Source: Dugong dugon (taxonomy: Eukaryota; Chordata; Mammalia; Sirenia; Dugongidae). From it: a stretch of DNA of 64,000 nt. Below, piece by piece: positions 58,039-64,000 of the stretch. The stretch covers positions 31,823,465 to 31,887,464 of the forward strand of contig CM057464.1 of the NCBI GenBank assembly GCA_030035585.1, given 5' to 3'. The position numbers and the translations under genes were made by a program. The stretch's first letter is position 1. Each line of letters begins with the position of its first letter. The notes beneath the pieces were generated by a model. That model saw only the letters and a program-made list of their open reading frames with translations, had not been told where the DNA came from and did not search any database.

Positions 58039-61000
58039 TTACAATAGAGGTCTCAGACAATATTTGTCCTTTTGCGATTTACTTATTTCACTCAGCATGA
58101 TGTCCTCCAGTTTCATCCATGTTTTGAGATGCTTCACAGATTCATCATTGTTCTTTCTCGTTGCATAGTACTCCATTATGTGTATATACTATAGTCTGTT
58201 TATCCATTCATCTGTTGCTGGGCATCTAGGTTGTTTCCATCATTTTGCTATTGTGAACAATGCTGCCATGAACATAGGTGTGCATATGTCTTTTCAAGTG
58301 ACAACTCTTATTTCTCTGGGATATATTCCTAGGAGTGGGATTGCTGGATCGTATGGTATTTCTATTTCTAGCTTTCTAAGGAAGTGCCATTTATCATTTT
58401 CCAAAATGGTTGTATAATTTTACATTCCCACTAGCAGTGCATAAGAGTTCCGATCTCCCGGCAGCCCCCCCAACATTTGTTATTTCCAGTGTTTTTGATT
58501 TGTGCCAGTAATGCCGGGGTGAGATGGTATCTCATTGTGGTTTTAATTTGCATTTCTCTAATGGCTAGTGGTCGCGAGCATTTCCTGATGGGTCTGTTGG
58601 TCCCTTGAATGTGTTCTTTGGTAATGTGTCTATTCATTTCCTTTGCCCATTTTTTAATGAGATTATTTGTCTTTTTGTTGTAGAGGTGTGTTGGATTTTC
58701 TTGTAGATTATGGCGATTAGACCCTTGTCTGAATTGTACTGTCCAAAAATTTTTTCCCAATCTGTACGTTCTCTTTTTAATCTTTTGGTGAAATCTATTG
58801 AAGAGCATAGGTGTTTGATTTTTAGAAGATCCCAGTTATCTAGCTTATCTTCTAGGGTTTGTGTGTTGATGGTTATGGTTTCTATCCTGTTAATGCCATG
58901 TATTAGGGTCTGTAGTGTTGGTCCCATTTTTTCTTCTATGAACTTAATAGTTTTTGGCTTTATATTTAGGTCTTTGATCCATTTTGAAGTAGTTTTTGTA
59001 TATGGTGTGAAGTATGGGTCCTGTTTCATTTTTTTGCAGATGGATATCCAGTTTTGCCAGCACCATTTGTTAAAAAGACTGTCTCTTCCCTATTTGATGG
59101 ACTTTGGGTCCTTGTCGAAGATCAGGTGAGCATAGGTGGATGGATTTACATCTGGGTTCTCAATTCTGTTCCATTGTTTCAATGCATCTGTTGTTGTACC
59201 AGTACCAGGCTGTTTTGATTACCGTAGCTGTATAGTACGTTCTGAGGTCAGGTAGTGTGAGTCCTCCTACTTTATTCTTCTTCAGTAGTGCTTTATTATT
59301 CGGGGCTACTTCCCTTTCCATATAAAGTTAATGAGTAGTTTTTCCATCTCTTTGAAGAATGTTGTTGGTATTTGAATTGGGATTGCATAGTATTTGTAAA
59401 TTGCTTTGGGTAGAATTGTCATTTTCACAATGTTGAGTCTACCTATCCATGAGCATAGTGTTTTTCCATTTATGTAGATCCCTTTGGGTTTCTTGCAGTA
59501 GTGTTTTGTATAGGTTTTTTCTTTGTTTCTTTGCATAGGTCTTTTACATCCCTGGTTAGATTTATTCCTACGTAGTTTGTTTTTTTAGGAGCTATTATAA
59601 ATGGTATTGTTTTCCTGATTTCCTTTTCATTGTTCTCTTTATTGGTGTATAGGAATCCAACTGATTTTTGTATGTTTATCTTGTATCCTGCTCCTCTGCT
59701 GAATCTTTCTATTAGTAGTTCCAGTAGATTTCTCATGGAGTGTTTAGGGTTTTCTATGTATAGTATCATATCATCTGCAAACAGGGACAGTTTAACTTGT
59801 CCATTATCAATTTGGATGCCCTTTATTTCTTTTTCTTGCCTTATTGCTCTAGCTAGAGCTTCCAGCACAGTGTTAAATAGGAGTGGTGATAAAGGGCATT
59901 CTTGTCTTGTTCTGTTTTCAAGGGGAATGTTTCCAGCCTCTCTCCATTAAGAATGATGTTGGCCATTGGTTTTGCATTGATACCCTTTAGTATGTTGAGA
60001 AATTTCCCTTCTATGTCTATTTTATTGAGGGTTTTATCAGAAATAGGTGTTGGACTTTGTCAGATGCCTTTTCTGCGTCAATTGAGATGATCATGTGATT
60101 CATTTCTTACCTTTTATTTATGTGGTGGATTACGTTGATTGATTTTCTAATGTTGAACCATCCTTCCATACCTGGTATGAATCCTACTTGGTCATGGTGT
60201 ATTATTTTTTGATATGATGCTGAATTCGATTGTCTAGAATTTTGTTCACAATTTTGGCATCTATATTCATGAGAGATATTGGTCTGTAATTTTCTTTTTT
60301 TGTGGCATCTTTGCCTGGTTTTGGTATCAGCATTATGCTGGCTTCATAGAATGAATTTGGAAGTGTTTCTTCCTTTTCTATGCTCTGAAATAGCTTGAGT
60401 AGTACTGGTTCAAGCTCTTCTGTGAATGTTTGATAGAAATCTCCAGTGAAGTCATCTGGTCCAGGGCTTTTTTTTGTTGGGAGTTTTTTTTATTACCTTT
60501 TCAGTGTCTTCTCTTGTCATGGGTGTATTCAGATTTTAACATCACTTTGTTGTAGTTTTGGTAGGTAGTGTGTTTCTAGCAATTTATCCATTTCCTCTAG
60601 GTTTTCAAATTTGTTGGAGTATAGTTTTTCATAATATTCTGTTATGATCCTTTTTATTTCATTTGGGTCTGTTGTAATGTCGCCCATTTCATTTCTTATT
60701 TGGGTTATTTGCGTTCTCTCCTGTTTTTCTTTTGTTACTCTGGCCAGTGGTTTTTTGATTTTGTTGATTCTCTCAAAGAACCAAATTTCGGTTTTGTTGA
60801 TTCTTTCTGTTGTTTTTCTGTTCTCTATTTCATTTATTTCTGTTCTGATCTTTATTATTTCCTTTCTTCCAGTGGCTGTGGGCTTTTTTTGCTGTTCTCT
60901 TTCTATTTGTTTGAATTCTGTAGTTAATGTTTTGATTTTGTCCCTTTCTTCTTTTTTGATATGTGCATCTGTTGCTATAAATTGTCGTCTAAGGACTGCC

Positions 61001-61873
61001 TTTGCTGTGTCCCAAAGGTTTTGGTATGATGTGTTTTCATTCTCATTTGATTCTAGGAATTTTTTTATTCCATCTCTGATTTCTTCTATTACCAGTGATG
61101 TGTAAGCAGGATATTATTCAGTTTCCATGTAAATGATTTTTTTCCTTGCTCTTTCTATTATTAATTTCTACCTTGATGGCATTGTGGTCAGAGAAGATAC
61201 TTTGAATTATCTCAGTGTTTTGGGTCTTATTGAGGATTGCTCTGTGGCCTAAGATGTGGTCTATTCTGGGGAACATTCCATGTGCATTGGAAAAGAATGT
61301 GTACTTTGCAGCAGTTGGATGGAGTGTTCTATATATGTCTATGAGGTCAAGTTGGCTAATTGTGCCCTTTAGGTCTTCTGTATCTTTGCTGAGTTTCTTT
61401 TTAGTTGTTCTGTCCTTTACTTAGAGTGGTGTGTTGAAGTCTCCTACTATTATTGTGAAGCTGTCAATTTCTCTTTTCAGTGTTGTTAGAGTTTGTTTTA
61501 TGTAATTTGGAGCCCTGTCATTGGGTGCACAGATGTTGATTATGGTTATGTCTTCATGATGGTTCGTCCCCTTAATCATTACAAAGTGTCCTTCTTTGTC
61601 TTTTATGATAGATTTTATTTTAAAGTCTATTTTCTCTGAGATTATTATTGCCACTCCTGCTCTTTTTTGGTAACTATAAGCTTGATATATTTTTTTCCAA
61701 CCTTTGACTTTTAATAAATTCATGTCTTTATTTCTAAGGTGTGTCTCTTGTAGACAGCATATTGATGCATCCTGTTTTTTTATCCTTTCTGTCACTGTCT
61801 ATCTCTTTATGGGTGCATTGAGTCCATTTACATTCAGTGTAATTATTGACAGAAGTGAGTTTGTTGCTGTCAT
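58039..61873 (-). pseudogene. L1-F ORF2, broken
   Basis: Start ATGACAGCAACAAACTC (61873 downward). The endonuclease frame 61795-61421 reads ICCLQETHLRNKDMN and ends VGDFNTPL. The RT frame 59868-59470 keeps the catalytic [12 protein letters not shown]. The C-terminal frames 59029-58634 and 58808-58431 cover the post-RT region and the start of the Cys-rich part ([14 protein letters not shown]). At least five frame changes separate these. The 3.83-kb span is normal for ORF2. Confidence 0.9.
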
Positions 61874-62305
61874 TTTGTAGTGCTTTTTTTTTTGTGGTGC
61901 TGACGTTTTCTTTGTTCTTCTTACTCTCCTGTGCTGAATTATGTATGTTTGTGGATTTTTTTTTAATTTCTTTTGTTTCTGTAGGTTTTGTTTTTGCTGA
62001 GACTTTATGTTTTTCCTCTATATTTTTATGTGTATGTTTGTTAATTTTCTTTGTGGTTACTGTGAAATTTACCCTATTCTCTCTAAGTTTGAAGCAGTCT
62101 GTTATTACTTGGCATTGCCTTGCCTTCCTCTCCATTAGAAGGTTTTATAACTACATCATTTATTCCCTCTTTTATTGTTCAGATGTTGTTGTCATTTACT
62201 GATTAACTGCTCTGATTCCCTGTTGTATTTCTTTTGGTTTTGGATGGTCCTTCAGAGTTCATTTCCTAGATTGGTATCTGGCTGGTATGCTCCTGCATCC
62301 TAGAT

Positions 62306-63320
62306 TCAGCCTGTGAGCTCAAGTTGTTTGTTCTCAGAATGAAGAGCTCCCTTTAATAATTCTTGTAAGTTTGGTTTGGTTTTTACATATTCCCTTAATT
62401 TCTGTTTATCTGGAAATGTCCTAATTTCACCATCATATTTGAATGAGAGTTTTGCAGGATATATTATTCTAGGCTGGCAATTTTTTTCTTTCAAGATTTT
62501 ATATATGTCATTCCATTGCCTTCTTGCCTGCATGGTTTCTGTGGAATAATCTGAGCTTAGTCTTATTGTTTCTTCTCTGTATGTGACTTCTTGTTTTTCA
62601 TGAGCTGCTCTCACGATTCTTTGTTTGTCTTTGGTTTTGGCAAGTGTGATTATGATATACCTTGGTGATATTCTTTTGGGGTCTATCCTATATGGGGTTC
62701 GTTGAGCTTCTTGGATGGCCAGATTTTCATCTTTCATGTTATTGGGGAAGTTTTCTGTCAGCAGTTCTTCAATGATCCCCTCTGTGTTTTCTGTTTTCTT
62801 CCCCTGTTCTGGAACTCCAATCACTCCCAAATTTTTTCTTTTGATTTTATCCCACATAACTCTCAGGGTATCTTCATTTTTCTTTGTTCTTTTTGTCTGA
62901 GTTTTCCTCGAACAGAGCTGTATCCAAGTGTTGGTCTTTAAGTCCACTTATCCTGTATTCCACCATTTCAAATCTGCTCTTCAGCCCTTCTATGACACAG
63001 TCCATTTCTGAAATCTTGTTGTTTATCTTTTGGATTTCTAATTATTGTTTTTGTATAATTTCTAGTTGTGAATTTATTCTGGCATTTTGTTCCTGCATTA
63101 TTTTCCTGAATTATTCCACTTTTTTGACTATATTTTTCATGAGTTTTTCTGCCTTTTCCATGATTTTGTCTATTTTTTCCTCTTTTTTGTCTGCTTTTTG
63201 CTTCAACTCTTGGATAATTATGTGTATTAGAGATTTGAATTCCCTATCAGGTAGTTCTAGTGCTTTTTCTTCCACTGGAAAGTCATCTGGTGTTTTATTT
63301 TGGACACCTACTGGAACCAT
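62306..63320 (-). pseudogene. L1-F ORF1, broken
   Basis: The N-terminal frame 63320-63111 reads MVPVGVQNKTPDDFPVEEKA and enters a lysine-rich coiled coil. The C-terminal frame 62947-62306 (213 codons) carries GVIGVPEQGKKTENTEGI, the RRM, and the C-terminal domain with SDYSTETMQARRQW and FPDKQKLREYVK, ending LELTG. It is nearly full length (~338 codons), with the frame changing between the two parts. Confidence 0.9.
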
Positions 63321-64000
63321 TCTGTCCTGTTTTTGTAAATGTTTTCATATTGTCTGCTGTATTCGGGGCATTCAGTAGTTATTTTTCTCATTTATTGATT
63401 GTATATTTGTTTGTTTCATCCTTTTTTTTCAATCTGGTTATGTCTGAGCAGACTGGCCGTGTGTTCTTTGTTGTTTGCTCATCTGTGGGCACGATACTTT
63501 TTGCCTCCTTCTCCAATTGGCAGGGTCAGTCACTCAGATATGGTACAGCAGGGCAGGTCTAGCTGAAGAGGAGTTGCTGGGATGGGTTGTTTGTGGCACT
63601 TACTACAGCCAGCAGGGCGGGTTGGTAATCAGTGCAGGGCAGGTTCTGGTAGGCCGTGCCTGTGCTGCTTGGTGGTATGATGTTAAGCGCACAGTGCAGG
63701 TAGGCAGGAAATAGTGGGGAGATTGTTATGTGTGGAGCTAAGATGGATATGGGAGAGAGGAGAGAGGAACAGGAGCCAAAAACATATAAACAAAAAAGAC
63801 TGCTAGGGGAGCTTGCTGCTGGAGTGGAGAGATAAGAGTCTATGAAATGGAGAAAAACAAAAAGGGAAGAAGAAGAAAAAAAAAGAAATGAAAAAATGAA
63901 TAAATAAAAATTAGAAAGAAAAAAGGACAGCAAAGCTCCCAGGGATCCCACCGGTGCGGCTACGAGGTCTCAGGAAGTTGTTCCCAGGTGTTGCAGTACA
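63321..64000 (-). promoter_or_regulatory. L1-F 5' UTR, partial
   Basis: Reverse-complemented, it matches L1-E 43010-43704, including GCACCGGTGGGATCCCTGGG and the block that begins CTCCACACATAACAATCTCC. The 5' start and any tandem monomers lie outside the window. Confidence 0.8.

Larger units (their letters stand above)
56858..64000 (-). mobile_element. L1-F: LINE-1, near full-length, cut by the window end
   Basis: Read on the minus strand: 5' UTR (64000-63321, continuing outside), ORF1 (63320-62306), inter-ORF (62305-61874), ORF2 (61873-58039) and 3' UTR to a (TTTA)n-type tail at 56858-56882. It is the closest relative of L1-E, sharing 5' UTR sequence, ORF1 N-terminus and composite 3' end. 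It lies tail-to-tail with L1-E. Stops and frameshifts break both ORFs. Confidence 0.94.

Overview
The window is mammalian nuclear DNA from an afrotherian, most likely a paenungulate such as an elephant. The evidence is the repeat content: about twenty AfroSINE copies, three 5'-truncated RTE (BovB-clade) LINEs whose last ~40 bases match the AfroSINE tail, and a lineage-specific L1 with an unusually long 3' UTR. I found no host protein-coding exon, functional RNA gene or CRISPR-like array. Nearly every long open frame is L1 sequence or its antisense shadow.

Layout. 1-1960: 3' part of an L1 (L1-A). 1961-4269: host spacer with a MIR and a CA repeat. 4270-12835: near full-length L1-B with pyrimidine-rich 5' UTR monomers and an RTE in its 3' UTR. 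12836-21368: old L1, RTE, L2, MER5 and many AfroSINEs. 21369-28629: full-length L1-C. 28630-30405: spacer. 30406-38473: full-length L1-D, inserted into an older L1 and itself hit by a solo LTR. 38474-41728: old repeats and AfroSINEs. 41729-50242: full-length L1-E, inserted into an AfroSINE with a 16-bp target duplication. 50243-56857: LTRs, an RTE with a 5' inversion, AfroSINEs, and the longest repeat-poor stretch (52263-53210). 56858-64000: L1-F on the minus strand, running off the window.

The L1s fall into two groups. L1-A, C and D share one 3' UTR type; C and D share a single-copy 5' UTR that begins with a YY1-like AAGATGGC/AAGATGGA motif. L1-B, E and F have tandem-monomer or long pyrimidine-rich 5' UTRs; E and F share a 3' UTR with a duplicated end module around an internal fossil A-tract. 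All copies carry stops and frameshifts, so none looks able to move now. RTE probably mobilised the AfroSINEs, because they share a tail, and L1 mobilised at least one LTR-ended transcript (1072-1234).

The most unusual signals are: a 326-bp tract almost identical between L1-C and L1-D although their flanks differ by roughly 8-15%, which suggests gene conversion; the duplicated 3' UTR shared by L1-E and L1-F; the LTR-terminated retrocopy in L1-A; a palindromic head-to-head AfroSINE pair flanked by one 10-bp repeat; and a tRNA-Gly-headed SINE split by an ERVL-type LTR. I see no gene-encoded new system; the interest lies in retrotransposon biology. Family names are from memory of consensus sequences, and no database was searched.
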